Part shown: piece by piece, positions 16,191-26,292 of the stretch
Numbering within the stretch: the stretch's first letter is position 1
How the letters are laid out: each line of letters begins with the position of its first letter
DNA from: Paenalcaligenes hominis
GTDB lineage: Bacteria; Pseudomonadota; Gammaproteobacteria; Burkholderiales; Burkholderiaceae_B
DNA: 64,000 nt
Reading direction: 5' to 3'
Assembly: GCF_011927625.1 (NCBI RefSeq)
Contig: NZ_JAATIZ010000002.1
Location: forward strand, 1-64,000
Notes under the pieces: generated by a model
Databases searched by the model: none
Seen by the model: only the letters and a program-made list of their open reading frames with translations
Told to the model about the DNA's origin: nothing
Position numbers and translations under genes: made by a program

Positions 16191-19100
16191 CTAAATATCC
16201 AATTCAGGCAATCCTCTCACGATACTCATTGTCTCCAAACTAACCGTAATCACACGCTGCAATAGCTCCAACGGATAGCGTGGATTACCCATCGTCTCAA
16301 TGGCCCAGTCATTAGCATCGTTCACAATACCCGATGCCTTATGAGTCGTCACCGCTTGACGCTCCATCACCCAAGCAATAGCAGACCTACCATTGACCAC
16401 ATAGTCATACGCCTCTAAAGGTATTTCAGACAAGGTGATCTTATTGTTGTAAATGATCTTACTCAGGTCATTTACACTCTTACCCGTTTCCTCATCTTTT
16501 TTCTTTGGATGCTTCATTTTAGTGACATAAAAATCTTCGTCTGTTGCACCAATGAAATCTGTTCCGCTATGCTGGAGCTTACCTGTAAAGACCATAGGGT
16601 ATTTATCTACGGTTTCATAGTTCAAGTGCAAGTCAGCGAGCTTACGACCTGCCTGCTCAAAGGCTTTAAAGTCCTCAAATGTTTTAACACGGGGGATACG
16701 CGGTAGCTCTTTGCTCAAGTTATTACCAAAACGACCCCGATAATCTTCGCTGTGTAAGATACCGTAGACATAATAGAACAGGTCTTCTTTACCAATCGTC
16801 TGATTTGGGTACGCCTCTTGGAAGTGCGCTAAGCCTTCGTCAGTGATGGCATCACGGCGTTTTAATTGACCTGATACTTCCTGCTCACTAAATAGGTCAT
16901 CTTGGTCACTAACTACGCTTTAAGCCTGCTCCTCATAGAGGTATAAGGGGAAACACTGCGCACCTGCTTCCATTGAGTTTAGATCAGGGATTATCGAACT
17001 AATGGTAGCACTAAACTCTTTTGCCCCACGAGCTGTAACCATAATTACCAAATTTTCAGCCTCAGAATTTGGAAAGATACGAGGCATTTGAAGCACCATT
17101 TCATTAAGCTGACTATTAAAATAAAGCCATTGTTTAGTAAATGGTCGGTAAAGTGACTGCTGTAAATGATGAGCATCAAATTGTAACTGAATATTTTTAC
17201 AAAATCTTGCTTCAAACCGCGTGTCCAACTAATTTTTGTCGGATCATTGGTTACAAAACTATCAATCGCCGCTCGCCTAGAGCTCCTATCTAAATTTTGA
17301 TGAACTACATTAAATCTATTCAACTCTTCGTTGTAGTTAGCAATCATTCGACGTATATTGTCCGTCATTTTCACTTGACTGGAGTTATAGACCCACGCAT
17401 CACGATTAGTAGCGACACCTAAGGAAAAATTATCAAATAGCCTTAACTGTGGCTCTCGGCCCTTATCCCCTAAAACGATATACTCACCAAAGCTATCATC
17501 CCTCTGGCTCAACCAATCACCATGCTCATCAGGAGTGATAACTTTCCACTCAGAGATCTCTTCCATGCTCTTTTGCATCGGGATTTTTCACTAACACAGA
17601 AATAGCAATGGGGGCACGACTGCCGGAGTCAAAAATTTTACCTCCTTCTTTGCGTGATAACTCACCCGATGTACGCTGATTCCCCCTCAAGTGAAACACA
17701 TACAGATTGCTAAACTCTTCAGCTAAACACTTGCGCATTCCATCTGCCGTGTTAGTTTCAAGGAACCCACCATTGGTTACAAAGCCAATCACCCCTTGAT
17801 CCCCAATGCGATCAGATGCCCAACGAATAGCTCGTATGTAACTGTCATACATCCCTTTAGATAAAGCGGCGTTAGATTGTGCAACATACGTTTGCTCAAG
17901 TCCCTTATCTAACTCAGGGTAAGACAAGTTAGCATTGTTATCATTAGCACTTCCTTGTCCTATAGAGTACGGCGGATTACCAATAATGACCCGAATATCC
18001 AGCTGCTTCTGACGCTTACGTCTGGCGCTGTTTTCTTCTAGCAGTTGATCCACTAGATCTTCGGACTCGTACATCTGGAAGGTGTCAGTTAAGCAAATGC
18101 CCTCAAACGGCACATAGGCCACATCTGTGATGTCCGCTTCATCTTCTTTGCCCGTTATATTTCCAGACAAAATACCGTGATAGGTCGCTTCAATATTGAT
18201 GGCGGCAATGTAGTACGCCAAAAGTACAATCTCATTAGCGTGGATTTCGTTCTTGAATTTGTACGGCAGCTTATCGGCTGGAATAATACCGCTTTGTAGA
18301 AGACGCGTAATAAATGTACCTGTGCCCGTAAAGGGGTCAATGATGTGAACGTTTTCATCCGCTAAGCTGGAGTTAAACTCTTTACGCATCACGTCTTCGA
18401 CACTGTGAATGATGAAGTCCATCACTTCTACTGGCGTGTACACAATCCCCAAACGATCCGTCATACGAGGAAAGGCTTTACGGAAAAACTTATCATACAG
18501 CTCAACAATAATGCGCTGCTTTCCTTCGGCACTTTCAATGCCCTCTGCACGCATCTGTACCGACTGGTAGAACGACTGGAGCGTGTCTGCCTCCTTGTCT
18601 ATATGGTGCGCTTCTAACGCCGTCACAACGGCCTGCATCGCCTTCGACATGGGGTTATGCTCAGTGAAGTTATACCCTTTGAAGAGCGCATCAAAGACTG
18701 GCTTTGTGATCAGGTGTTGAGCTAGCATCTCCACAATTTCATCATCACTGATCGAGTGGTTTAAGTCATCATGTAACTCACTGGCAAACGCATCAAAGGC
18801 CGCTCGCTCTGTTATGTTCTCAGGATTTTCTAAAATCCCCTTAATCCGATCAATGTGGGTATTAGCGATCTTGGCGATGTCTTCTACCCACTCTTCCCAA
18901 TGCAGACGGTTTCCTACCTTTTCTACCAGCTTGGCATAAATCGCACGTTCAATTTCCCCAATCTCAAACTGAAGGCTAGTCTGCTCTTGTGTAGGATATT
19001 TAGTTACAGGCTCTCCTAAGCTATGCTGCCCTTTGCCTGTTCGCTTCTTTTTTTCTTTGCTTGAGGTTCTACTGCGTTTTTGTACCTTATCGGTGATGGC

Positions 19101-21101
19101 GATCACTTCCATCTTGCTGCGATCTTGCCCAATCAACTCAAGCTTATTGACCATCGCATCAAAGCGGTCATCATGCGAGCGCAGAGCTTGTAAGACTTAC
19201 CACACTACTTTATAGGTCTGGTTATCGTTCAACGCCTCATGCGGCTCTACGCCTGCTGGAATCACAACGGGTAGCACCACATAACCCAGTTTTTTACCCG
19301 GTGCATTACGCATCACACGGCCTACGGATTGCACCACGTCCACTTGTGAGTTACGGGGCGTCAAAAACAGAACGGCATCAAGCGCTGGCACGTCTACCCC
19401 TTCGGATAAACAACGCACGTTACTTAAAATGCGGCAGGTACTATCAGGCGTTTCAGCTTTTAACCAATTGAGTTTTTCTTCTTTTTGACTGGCGTTCATG
19501 CTGCCATCAATGTGCTCGGCTTCACAGTTAAGTCGTACGGCAGTCTCTGGGTCTAAACTCTCAAAGGCTTCTGCTTCTTGATACACTTCTACTACCTCTT
19601 GGAACATCGCAGCGATATTGACTGAGGCGACCTGATGTTTTCTGGCTCGTGCTGTAGGACGAATCACCTGACAAAAGGCCACTGCCCGTTTCATTGGTTC
19701 TGAATCGTACTCTAAGCGCTCATCCAAGTCCTGTTTAGCAAGCGCCTTCCAACACCCAACAATTTTGGCTGCATCATCTACCTTTAACTGATTGTTATCA
19801 TCCGCCAATAGCTTCTGTAGGCGGCGGTTAACGTGCTCTTCCTCTACCGCTAAGACAATCACCTTGTAGTCCACCAGTAAGCCACGCTGAACGGCTTCTG
19901 AGAAGTTAATAACAAATAGTTCCTTGCCATAGTGCTCTTCATTATCCATCGAGTAAATCGCGGCATTGCTTTCTGCTGCGGTAGACTTTGCATCGGCACT
20001 ATAGATGCGAGGGGTAGCCGTCATATACAAGCGTTTTTTGGCGCGTAAGAAGTCTGCATCATGCACTCTTACAAAAGCACTTTCATCTTCATCGGCGAAG
20101 CTCGCACCCGTAGTACGGTATGCTTCATCACAAATGACTAAATCAAAGTCTGCCAAATTAAACTGATGTTGGGCGTCACTAATGGTCGCAATGGAGTGAT
20201 ACGTACTAAACACGACACTCATGTGTTCCTCATCATGACGCTTCTGCATTTCTGTCGCTAAACGCTGTGCATTGGTTGTCGCTAGATAACTCAACTCGTG
20301 GGTAAGCATCTGCACGGCATCATCATTCCCACTACGCTTTTTACCCACATCACTATCGGAGCACACGGCGAAGCTATGCAAAGGCACTTCACTTTCTTGT
20401 GTCCACTCCGTTAGTGTTTGAGACAGTAACGAAAGACTAGGAACTAGAAATAAAACACGACCTCCTGCTCCTGCTAGCTGCTCGGCTATTTTTAAGCTAG
20501 TAAACGTTTTACCAGTTCCGCAAGCCATGATTAGCTTGTCTCGGTCTGCCTGCTTTAAGCCTTCTCTCACCGCTTCTAACGCGTTTTTCTGATGAGGTCG
20601 TAATTCTTTTTTAGGCTTGAAAACGGGAGCCTGACCAACTTGATATTGCGACCAGTCAATCTGGCTATTTTCTAAATCGTTAAGAGTTATTTTATTAATC
20701 GATAATTGCTGATCACGCAGCGCATCCTCAGCATGCTCAGTCCAATTATTAGTCGTGGTGATGATAATACGATGCGTAAAAGGACGTTGCCCTGATGCCG
20801 TAAAGAAACTATCTATATCACTACGCTTAACCTTATAGTCTTCCGCATAGAACTTACACTGGATCGCATGATAATCACCTGTATCCCATCGCTTAGCGAC
20901 AAGGTCAATCCCTGTATCGCGTTGATCTATGCCCTGTAAAGCTGCCCACTCTGAGTACGTCCACACATCGCTGTACAAATCTTTATACCTTGCTTCATTG
21001 CGTAGATAGGTCAGTATTAGTTCCTCAAAATACGTTCCCTTTTCCCGTTCAGTCATTGCAGTCTGACGAAATGAGTTAAGCAAAGTATGCAATGGTGACA
21101 T
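16191..21101 (-). pseudogene. Single-chain Mrr-helicase-methyltransferase restriction enzyme (LlaGI/type ISP-like), multiply broken
   Basis: Fragments in order form one protein of about 1,630 codons. 21101-19197 holds an Mrr-like nuclease (TGIDLVAKRWDTGDYHAIQCK) and an SF2 helicase (MACGTGKTFTS). The helicase motif II reads CDEAYRTTG, where relatives usually have DEAH. A TAA at 19197-19199 interrupts the frame, which continues unchanged to 17550 with methyltransferase motifs DPFTGTGTF and NPPYS. A deletion plus frameshift lies near 17550-17578. The next frame (SEWKVITPDEHGDW onward) shifts again near 17200. The final frame, from RPFTKQWLYF, has a TAA at 16920-16922 and continues to the natural end at 16191. 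The enzyme would have methylated and cleaved DNA, but at least four disabling lesions make it non-functional. Confidence 0.88.
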
Positions 21102-21184
21102 GAGTTCTAGTCCTTCAGGTAAGCGGCGTTCATAAATTGTGACGGATTATAGCTTATGTCTAATCAACCAAGGTTAACTCAAAC

Positions 21185-21226
21185 CCTTGATGGATAAGGC
21201 TTAAAGCAAGCCCTATCCTTTCAAGG
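21185..21226. other. Long imperfect stem-loop between the restriction pseudogene and the YfjJ-like gene
   Basis: CCTTGA-GGATA-GGCTT pairs with AAGCC-TATCC-TCAAGG, 16 base pairs broken only by single mismatched positions, with a short AAAGC loop. There is no T-run on either side, so it is not a standard terminator. Its place next to a replication-type gene makes a nicking or recombination site conceivable, but nothing proves it. Confidence 0.6.
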
Positions 21227-21278
21227 TCACACCCACCCTTTACTAATAGCTGATGGTCTTAATACAACCTAGGACACC

Positions 21279-21779
21279 CTAAGAGGCTGTTTCCAGGCCT
21301 GTATTGACTCTGTCTATACGAACGTAGGTTTTACCTGATTTATCTCTTCTTACGGACTCTCCGCGCCCTTCTTTAACCAAGTAGTCTAAAGCCGCTTTAA
21401 GGTTTGCTATACCTAGCTCATCACTGTAGTCAATTATTCCTAAAGCAAAGAGGTCATACTTATTCGCATTCATATTCGGACTGTAATAGTCTCCTGAGCC
21501 TCGTTTAATGACTTTAACCCAATGGTCTCCTATGGATTGAGCTAACAAGTAGTCATTCTTTCTTTTTTGTCCATCAAAGAAAAACACCACATGAAAATGC
21601 CAGAGCCTATCTGCTCCATACTCTAGTTTGACTTCATGAGAGATATAATGATTAAACAACCGATTACTGCGCTTGTTATTAAGCAACCGCCTAAACGCTT
21701 CATTCATATACTCGTGAGTATTGATGTCTGCACAGGCTTTCTTTAGGTAGAGGTCCATTTTTGCTGAAAACATCGACAC
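21279..21779 (-). CDS. YagK/YfjJ C-terminal-domain / inovirus Gp2-like protein
   Basis: The frame gives 166 residues from GTG 21779 (AGGA 5 bases away) or 164 from ATG 21773; the choice is open. The core RLWHFHVVFFFDGQKRKND carries an HxH pair as in Gp2/YfjJ proteins. It is followed by LAQSIGDHWVKVI and YSPNMNANKYDLFALGIIDY, both typical of the family. The family occurs in prophages, inoviruses and satellites and is suspected to act in replication; no function is established. The protein is shorter than many relatives (about 200 residues), so an N-terminal loss is possible. It is the island gene nearest the tRNA end. Confidence 0.72.
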   Translation of the reverse strand: MSMFSAKMDLYLKKACADINTHEYMNEAFRRLLNNKRSNRLFNHYISHEVKLEYGADRLWHFHVVFFFDGQKRKNDYLLAQSIGDHWVKVIKRGSGDYYSPNMNANKYDLFALGIIDYSDELGIANLKAALDYLVKEGRGESVRRDKSGKTYVRIDRVNTGLETAS

Positions 21780-22077
21780 AAGAATCCTGATGAAGCGAAA
21801 AAAAACCTAAAAAAACAGGATAATCACTCACTAAAAACCGATTTAATCTATTTCAAATATCAATACAAATCAAAAATTTAAGACCCTAAACACAACTAAA
21901 CTTGCATACGAGGTCCTAAAAGTGCTGGGTGGGAAGGTCGACTCACTATCTAGCCGAATGGATCAGGCACATACCTTTGAGTCTTTAAGAAACATCTATA
22001 ATGAAGAGCTGGAGGAGCTCCTCTTACAGGCTTTCACAGGGAATGAATATTTTGAGACAGACTCAACCAATACCTAG
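21780..22077. other. Non-coding island end before the repeats and tRNA-Ser
   Basis: About 300 bases, AT-rich in the first third. A plus-strand frame from about 21890 to 22078 contains an acidic stretch ending near LEELLLQAFTG. It has no ribosome site and may be the tail of a lost gene. Nothing else was identified. Confidence 0.4.
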
Positions 22078-22110
22078 TGGCATACCAAATGGCATACCAA
22101 ATGGCATACC
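22078..22110. repeat. Tandem 12-bp direct repeats, possible integrase arm or attachment sites
   Basis: TGGCATACCAAA occurs twice in a row and a third partial copy (TGGCATACC) follows. The repeats lie 56 bases beyond the 3' end of tRNA-Ser on the island side. Short direct repeats next to a tRNA 3' end are typical of integrase arm-binding sites. The function here is inferred. Confidence 0.6.
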
Positions 22111-22120
22111 GAAAGAAGCA

Positions 22121-22153
22121 GAAAACAAAAAAGCCCTTGAAATTCAAGGGCTT
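22121..22153 (-). terminator. Rho-independent terminator of tRNA-Ser
   Basis: On the minus strand AAGCCCTTGAA and TTCAAGGGCTT form an 11-bp stem with a one-base centre (effectively a smaller paired stem with a short loop). A TTTTTTGTTTT run follows. It starts 13 bases after the encoded CCA of the tRNA. Confidence 0.85.
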
Positions 22154-22165
22154 GATTGTGCTTTT

Positions 22166-22258
22166 TGGCGGAGATGGAGGGATTCGAACCCTCGATGCGG
22201 GTATAAGCCGCATGCTCCCTTAGCAGGGGAGTACCTTCAACCTCTCGGCCACATCTCC
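22166..22258 (-). tRNA. tRNA-Ser(GCT)
   Basis: The 5' end is GGAGATG at 22258, pairing with CATCTCC; the discriminator G and an encoded CCA end at 22166. The anticodon loop is CTGCTAA (GCT). A long variable arm characteristic of serine tRNA is present, and GGTTCGAAT forms the T loop. A -10 box TATAGT lies at 22270-22275 on the minus strand. The 3' end faces the accessory island, so this is the probable integration target. Confidence 0.97.
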
Positions 22259-22313
22259 GTAAAGACATAACTATAGCATAGCTTATTATAAAAAAGCTAG
22301 CCCCAAAAAAGGT

Positions 22314-23570
22314 TTAGTTTGTCTCTTGATCAAGCTCAAAAACACGATGCAAAGTACGTACTGCCAACTCCATGTACTTGTCATCAATAATGACAGAGGT
22401 TTTGATTTCGCTAGTACTGATCATTTGAATATTAATGCCTTCTTCGGATAAGGCGCGGAACATTTTGCTTGCGACCCCAGCATGACTGCGCATACCAATT
22501 CCAACGATCGACACTTTACATACCTTGGAATCACCCACAATTTCACCAGCACCAATTTTTGGACCAATGTCTTTTTCTAGGATTTCTTGGGTGCGCTCGG
22601 CATCTGCACGGTTTACCGTAAAGGAAAAATCGGTGGTGCCTTGTACGGATAAGTTCTGCAAGATCATATCCACATCGATATTGGCTTCAGCAATTGGACC
22701 TAAAATTGAATAGGCAACGCCTGGGGTGTCTGGCACCGCACGTAAGGTGAATTTGGCCTCATCGCGGCTAAAAGCAATACCAGAAACAACAGCAGCTTCC
22801 ATTTTTGTATCTTCCTCGAAGGTAATAAGCGTGCCCGAGGAGTCTTCCTCTTCGATGGGCATTTCAGGGTCAGTGAGAGATGAAAGAACGCGTACCGGCA
22901 CGCGATATTTACCGGCAAATTCCACAGAGCGGATTTGTAAGATTTTAGAACCTAAGGAGGCCAGCTCTAGCATTTCCTCGAAGGAAATCACACGCATGCG
23001 ACGGGCTTCGGGAACCACACGCGGATCGGTGGTATACACCCCATCCACATCGGTAAAAATCAAACACTCATCGGCTTTAAGGGCAGCGGCAATCGCTACC
23101 GCTGAGGTGTCAGAACCACCTCGACCTAAGGTTGTAATGTGCCCTTTCTCGTCAATCCCTTGAAAACCCGTCACAATGACAACTCGGCCCGCATCCAAAT
23201 CAGCTTGTACGCGCGCGCCGTCAATATCCTTAATACGCGCCTTGCTATAAGAGGAATCGGTTTTCACAGGTACTTGCCAACCAGCATAACTGCGCGCAGG
23301 CACCCCGAGCTCGATCAGTGCCATGGCTAGCAGAGCACTGCTTGCTTGCTCGCCAGTAGCCGCTAGCATGTCTTGCTCGCGTAAATTAGGATGGGCGGAA
23401 ATGTCTTTGGCTAAACCCAACAAGCGGTTAGTTTCACCGGACATAGCCGATGGAACGACCACGACTTGGTGTCCTGCTTTGTGCCATTTGGCGACTCGGC
23501 GCGCCACATTTTTGATTCGCTCCACTGAGCCCATCGATGTGCCGCCATACTTTTGAACGATCAAGGACAT
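22314..23570 (-). CDS. lysC: Aspartate kinase
   Basis: This 418-residue protein begins with the kinase signature VQKYGGTSMGSVERI. The substrate region is FTDVDGVYTTDPR, and two C-terminal ACT domains start about residue 265 (including the KVSIVGIGMRSHAGVASKMF repeat core). It phosphorylates aspartate, the first step to lysine, threonine, methionine and diaminopimelate, and the ACT domains give feedback control by amino acids. It is the last gene of the cysS-to-lysC run and lies just upstream of tRNA-Ser, as in related genomes. dapA for the same pathway is elsewhere in the window (51281). Confidence 0.96.
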   Translation of the reverse strand: MSLIVQKYGGTSMGSVERIKNVARRVAKWHKAGHQVVVVPSAMSGETNRLLGLAKDISAHPNLREQDMLAATGEQASSALLAMALIELGVPARSYAGWQVPVKTDSSYSKARIKDIDGARVQADLDAGRVVIVTGFQGIDEKGHITTLGRGGSDTSAVAIAAALKADECLIFTDVDGVYTTDPRVVPEARRMRVISFEEMLELASLGSKILQIRSVEFAGKYRVPVRVLSSLTDPEMPIEEEDSSGTLITFEEDTKMEAAVVSGIAFSRDEAKFTLRAVPDTPGVAYSILGPIAEANIDVDMILQNLSVQGTTDFSFTVNRADAERTQEILEKDIGPKIGAGEIVGDSKVCKVSIVGIGMRSHAGVASKMFRALSEEGINIQMISTSEIKTSVIIDDKYMELAVRTLHRVFELDQETN

Positions 23571-23583
23571 AATATTACAAACT

Positions 23584-23603
23584 TAAAAAAATGGCTCTCG
23601 CCA
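23584..23603 (-). terminator. Weak terminator-like hairpin between tilS and lysC
   Basis: On the minus strand TGGC-GAGA-GCCA is followed by seven Ts. The stem is only 4-5 bp, so it may attenuate instead of fully terminating before lysC. Confidence 0.4.
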
Positions 23604-23621
23604 CAAAAAAAGACTAATTAA

Positions 23622-24680
23622 CTAAGAAGCGTGCTGCCCAGCTTGGTTGTCGATAAACACACGCCCTTTACGACAACACACCCACACCTGTCCATGTTTG
23701 ACTCGCATGTGTCGGTCAAAACCTAATTGATGTAATTGACGTAACTGTTTGAGCATATCATTGAGACGGGCTTGAGATGGCATTTTTAAACCCTGTTGGC
23801 CCAGCCAGTAGCGCAGCACCAACGCTTGACGTGCCGGAGTCAACTCACGCCAACGGGCGAGACAAAAACTAAGGTCGGCAGCGAGGTCTAACTGTGCTAA
23901 ATCCCCTGCTGCTACCTCGTCTAGGACTTGGGCAGTTTCTTGACTTTGTTGGGCGTGCCGGGCAAGTACCTGTTGCCAGCCACGCCAACGTTCATTTAAG
24001 TGCGGCACCAAGCGCTCACGCAATGCACCCCGTGTGTAGTCATCTTGTAAATTGGTTGGGTCCCACACAGGTTGCCAGCCGGTTTGGGCCGCAAATTGCT
24101 CTGCTACAGCCAGCAAGGCAGAGCGCGGCACCGATAACAAGGGACGTAAATACACCAGGCCATCGCGGTTAGTTTGAGCGCTCATAGCTGCCATACCGGT
24201 TAGACCGGCACCACGTAGTAAGCGCAGCAGTACGGTTTCGGCCTGATCATCTAAATGATGACCTAACCAAATATGGCTTACCCCTGTGAAGGCGGCCAGT
24301 TGATTGAACGCGTGGTAGCGGGCGGTACGCGCCGCGGACTCCATACCGTCACCTTGCGTAAGATCCACCTGCACACGTTGGGTATGACATGCGACCCCTA
24401 AACGCTGAGCAAGCGCATGTACCTGCTGCACCCAACCCTCAGCGCGCTGCTGTAACCCATGGTGCACATGAAAAAAATGCAGGGTGTGCCCCTGCAAACG
24501 TGCCCATAAGGTGGCGTGAAGCGCCAACATGGCAGAATCCACCCCTCCGCTACATGCTACAGCCACCTGCTGTGCCGGACCTGTTGGGCTGAGCTGCTGC
24601 ATCGCCTTTAAAACAGGCGGATGCGCCAACTGCTGCAAAAGCTCGGTAGAGACGAGGTGGTAGGGGTCGCTGTTAGGCAC
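23622..24680 (-). CDS. tilS: tRNA(Ile)-lysidine synthase
   Basis: This 352-residue protein has the PP-loop motif [16 protein letters not shown] near residue 42 that binds [23 protein letters not shown] and [16 protein letters not shown] follow, all TilS signatures. It makes lysidine at position 34 of tRNA-Ile(CAU), allowing AUA decoding, and is essential in most bacteria. It is a little shorter than E. coli TilS at the C-terminus but of usual length for betaproteobacteria. The start overlaps the accA stop by 8 bases, so translation is coupled. Confidence 0.93.
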   Translation of the reverse strand: MPNSDPYHLVSTELLQQLAHPPVLKAMQQLSPTGPAQQVAVACSGGVDSAMLALHATLWARLQGHTLHFFHVHHGLQQRAEGWVQQVHALAQRLGVACHTQRVQVDLTQGDGMESAARTARYHAFNQLAAFTGVSHIWLGHHLDDQAETVLLRLLRGAGLTGMAAMSAQTNRDGLVYLRPLLSVPRSALLAVAEQFAAQTGWQPVWDPTNLQDDYTRGALRERLVPHLNERWRGWQQVLARHAQQSQETAQVLDEVAAGDLAQLDLAADLSFCLARWRELTPARQALVLRYWLGQQGLKMPSQARLNDMLKQLRQLHQLGFDRHMRVKHGQVWVCCRKGRVFIDNQAGQHAS

Positions 24681-25638
24681 GGGTTTCTTGATAGCGGCCG
24701 TAAGAAAGTAAACGCTCTAAGCGACGCTCACGAAGTTGCTCGGCATCAAAACCAGACACTTGGCGTAACGAGTCAGCCAACGCACGGCTTAGCTGACGTG
24801 CCATAAGGGTGGGATCGCGATGAGCGCCCCCAACTGGCTCGTTCACAATACGATCAATGAGCTCGAAGTCTTTAAGGCGATCGGCCGTAATGGCCAGGGC
24901 TTCGGCTGCCGTCGAGGCTTTGTCCGCACTGCGCCAAAGAATCGAAGCACACCCCTCGGGGGAAATCACAGCATAGGTGGCGTATTGCAACATTAACACG
25001 ACATCACCCACCGCAATGGCAAGAGCCCCACCTGAGCCGCCCTCGCCAATAATCGTAGTGATGATAGGTACATTTAGCTCGGCCATAGCGTACAAGTTGT
25101 AGCCAATGGCTTCGGATTGGCCTCGTTCCTCGGCACCAATGCCAGGGTATGCGCCGGGGGTATCCACAAAGGTGAAAATGGGTAACTTGAACTTTTCAGC
25201 CAAACGCATTAAACGCAGCGCCTTGCGGTAGCCTTCGGGACGAGGCATGCCAAAGTTGCGCTTTGCTCGTTCTTTGGTATCGCGACCTTTTTGATGACCG
25301 ATCACCATACATGGTGTGCCGTTAAAACGCGCAAACCCACCTACAATGGCTTTATCGTCCGCATACATGCGATCGCCATGTAGCTCGTGAAAATCCGTAA
25401 AGATTTCACGCACATAGTCTAAGGTATAAGGACGTTGGGGATGACGTGCCACTAAAGCGGTCTGCCATGGCGTTAGCTTCGCATAGATACTGCGTGCCAA
25501 AGCCTGACTTTTTTGCTGTAAACGAGTGACCTCTTCGGAGATATCTACAGCGGAATCCGCTTGTACAAATCGCAGTTCGTCAATTTTTTGTTCGAGTTCG
25601 GCAATAGGCTGCTCGAACTCTAAAAATGTATTTCGCAT
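24673..25638 (-). CDS. accA: Acetyl-CoA carboxylase carboxyltransferase subunit alpha
   Basis: The product is 321 residues, full length, beginning [19 protein letters not shown]. It contains the carboxyltransferase core [41 protein letters not shown] and the oxyanion-loop Gly-rich [11 protein letters not shown]. With AccD it transfers the carboxyl group from carboxybiotin to acetyl-CoA to make malonyl-CoA for fatty acid synthesis. It lies between alkA (17-base gap) and tilS (8-base overlap). Confidence 0.97.
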   Translation of the reverse strand: MRNTFLEFEQPIAELEQKIDELRFVQADSAVDISEEVTRLQQKSQALARSIYAKLTPWQTALVARHPQRPYTLDYVREIFTDFHELHGDRMYADDKAIVGGFARFNGTPCMVIGHQKGRDTKERAKRNFGMPRPEGYRKALRLMRLAEKFKLPIFTFVDTPGAYPGIGAEERGQSEAIGYNLYAMAELNVPIITTIIGEGGSGGALAIAVGDVVLMLQYATYAVISPEGCASILWRSADKASTAAEALAITADRLKDFELIDRIVNEPVGGAHRDPTLMARQLSRALADSLRQVSGFDAEQLRERRLERLLSYGRYQETRA

Positions 25639-25655
25639 TGTAGTCTTTGTTTGTG

Positions 25656-26288
25656 TTAATAATGCACAGCCACGGCATTTAAACTACGCCATAGGTGCCA
25701 TGTAGCTACCGTACACCAAGGTGCCCAGGCTTGTGCCACCTCACGTGCCTCGAATCGTGATACCGGCTCACCACTAAAATAATGTTTCGATATAGCTTTA
25801 AGTAAAGCCGCATCATCTAGAGGCAACACGTCGGCACGACGCAAATTAAAGATCAAAAACATTTCGGCCGTCCAGCGGCCTACCCCACGAATTTTGCATA
25901 GCGTTTGAATAACTTGCTCGTTATCTAAAGTAGCTAAATGGGCCATGTCGATATGGCCACTGACAAAATGCGTGGATACCTCAATAATATAGTCGGCTTT
26001 ACGCTTAGGCAAACCAATTTGCCGTAAACAATCAGCCGAAAGTATAGCGATTTTTTCAGGATTTGGCTGATTTCCATGGATATCCGTAAAGCGCTGCCAT
26101 TGCCGAAGGGCCGTTTGACGACTGGCTTGTTGGGCCATGATGGCACGCACTAAGGTAACAAATGGTGCCTCTACCTCGGTTAACCCTTGATCGCTATGTA
26201 AAGGAATTATTTTACGCAGAATCCGATCACTTTTCATCAGCTGTGTTTGTGCTGACCGCCAGTAGCTCGGTAAACCCAACCCACTCAT
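25656..26288 (-). CDS. alkA: DNA-3-methyladenine glycosylase II (HhH-GPD family)
   Basis: This 210-residue protein has the helix-hairpin-helix GPD fold: [18 protein letters not shown] near residues 129-146, followed by the catalytic Asp in [13 protein letters not shown]. It lacks the C-terminal FeS cluster of the Nth/MutY branch, and its length fits the short AlkA-type glycosylases of betaproteobacteria. It removes alkylated purines in base excision repair. It follows cysS after 4 bases in the same operon. Substrate range is inferred from the family. Confidence 0.87.
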   Translation of the reverse strand: MSGLGLPSYWRSAQTQLMKSDRILRKIIPLHSDQGLTEVEAPFVTLVRAIMAQQASRQTALRQWQRFTDIHGNQPNPEKIAILSADCLRQIGLPKRKADYIIEVSTHFVSGHIDMAHLATLDNEQVIQTLCKIRGVGRWTAEMFLIFNLRRADVLPLDDAALLKAISKHYFSGEPVSRFEAREVAQAWAPWCTVATWHLWRSLNAVAVHY

Positions 26289-26292
26289 GGCG

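Larger units (their letters stand above)
8455..22258. mobile_element. Accessory/defence island between the urease operon and tRNA-Ser(GCT)
   Basis: The segment has a P4-type integrase at its left end and a tRNA gene with its 3' end facing inward at its right end. Between them are defence and ICE-module genes, several of them broken. Direct repeats lie near the tRNA end (22078-22110). No duplicate of the tRNA 3' end was found near the integrase, so the left boundary is not proven. More than one insertion may be layered here. Confidence 0.65.

Noticed and set aside
16191-21101. Separate helicase, methyltransferase and small hypothetical genes
   Set aside because: The pieces are collinear parts of one protein; several share the same frame across single stop codons, so they are fragments of one pseudogene.
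22001-22270. Frames crossing the tRNA-Ser region on both strands
   Set aside because: They read through the tRNA and its terminator and match no protein.
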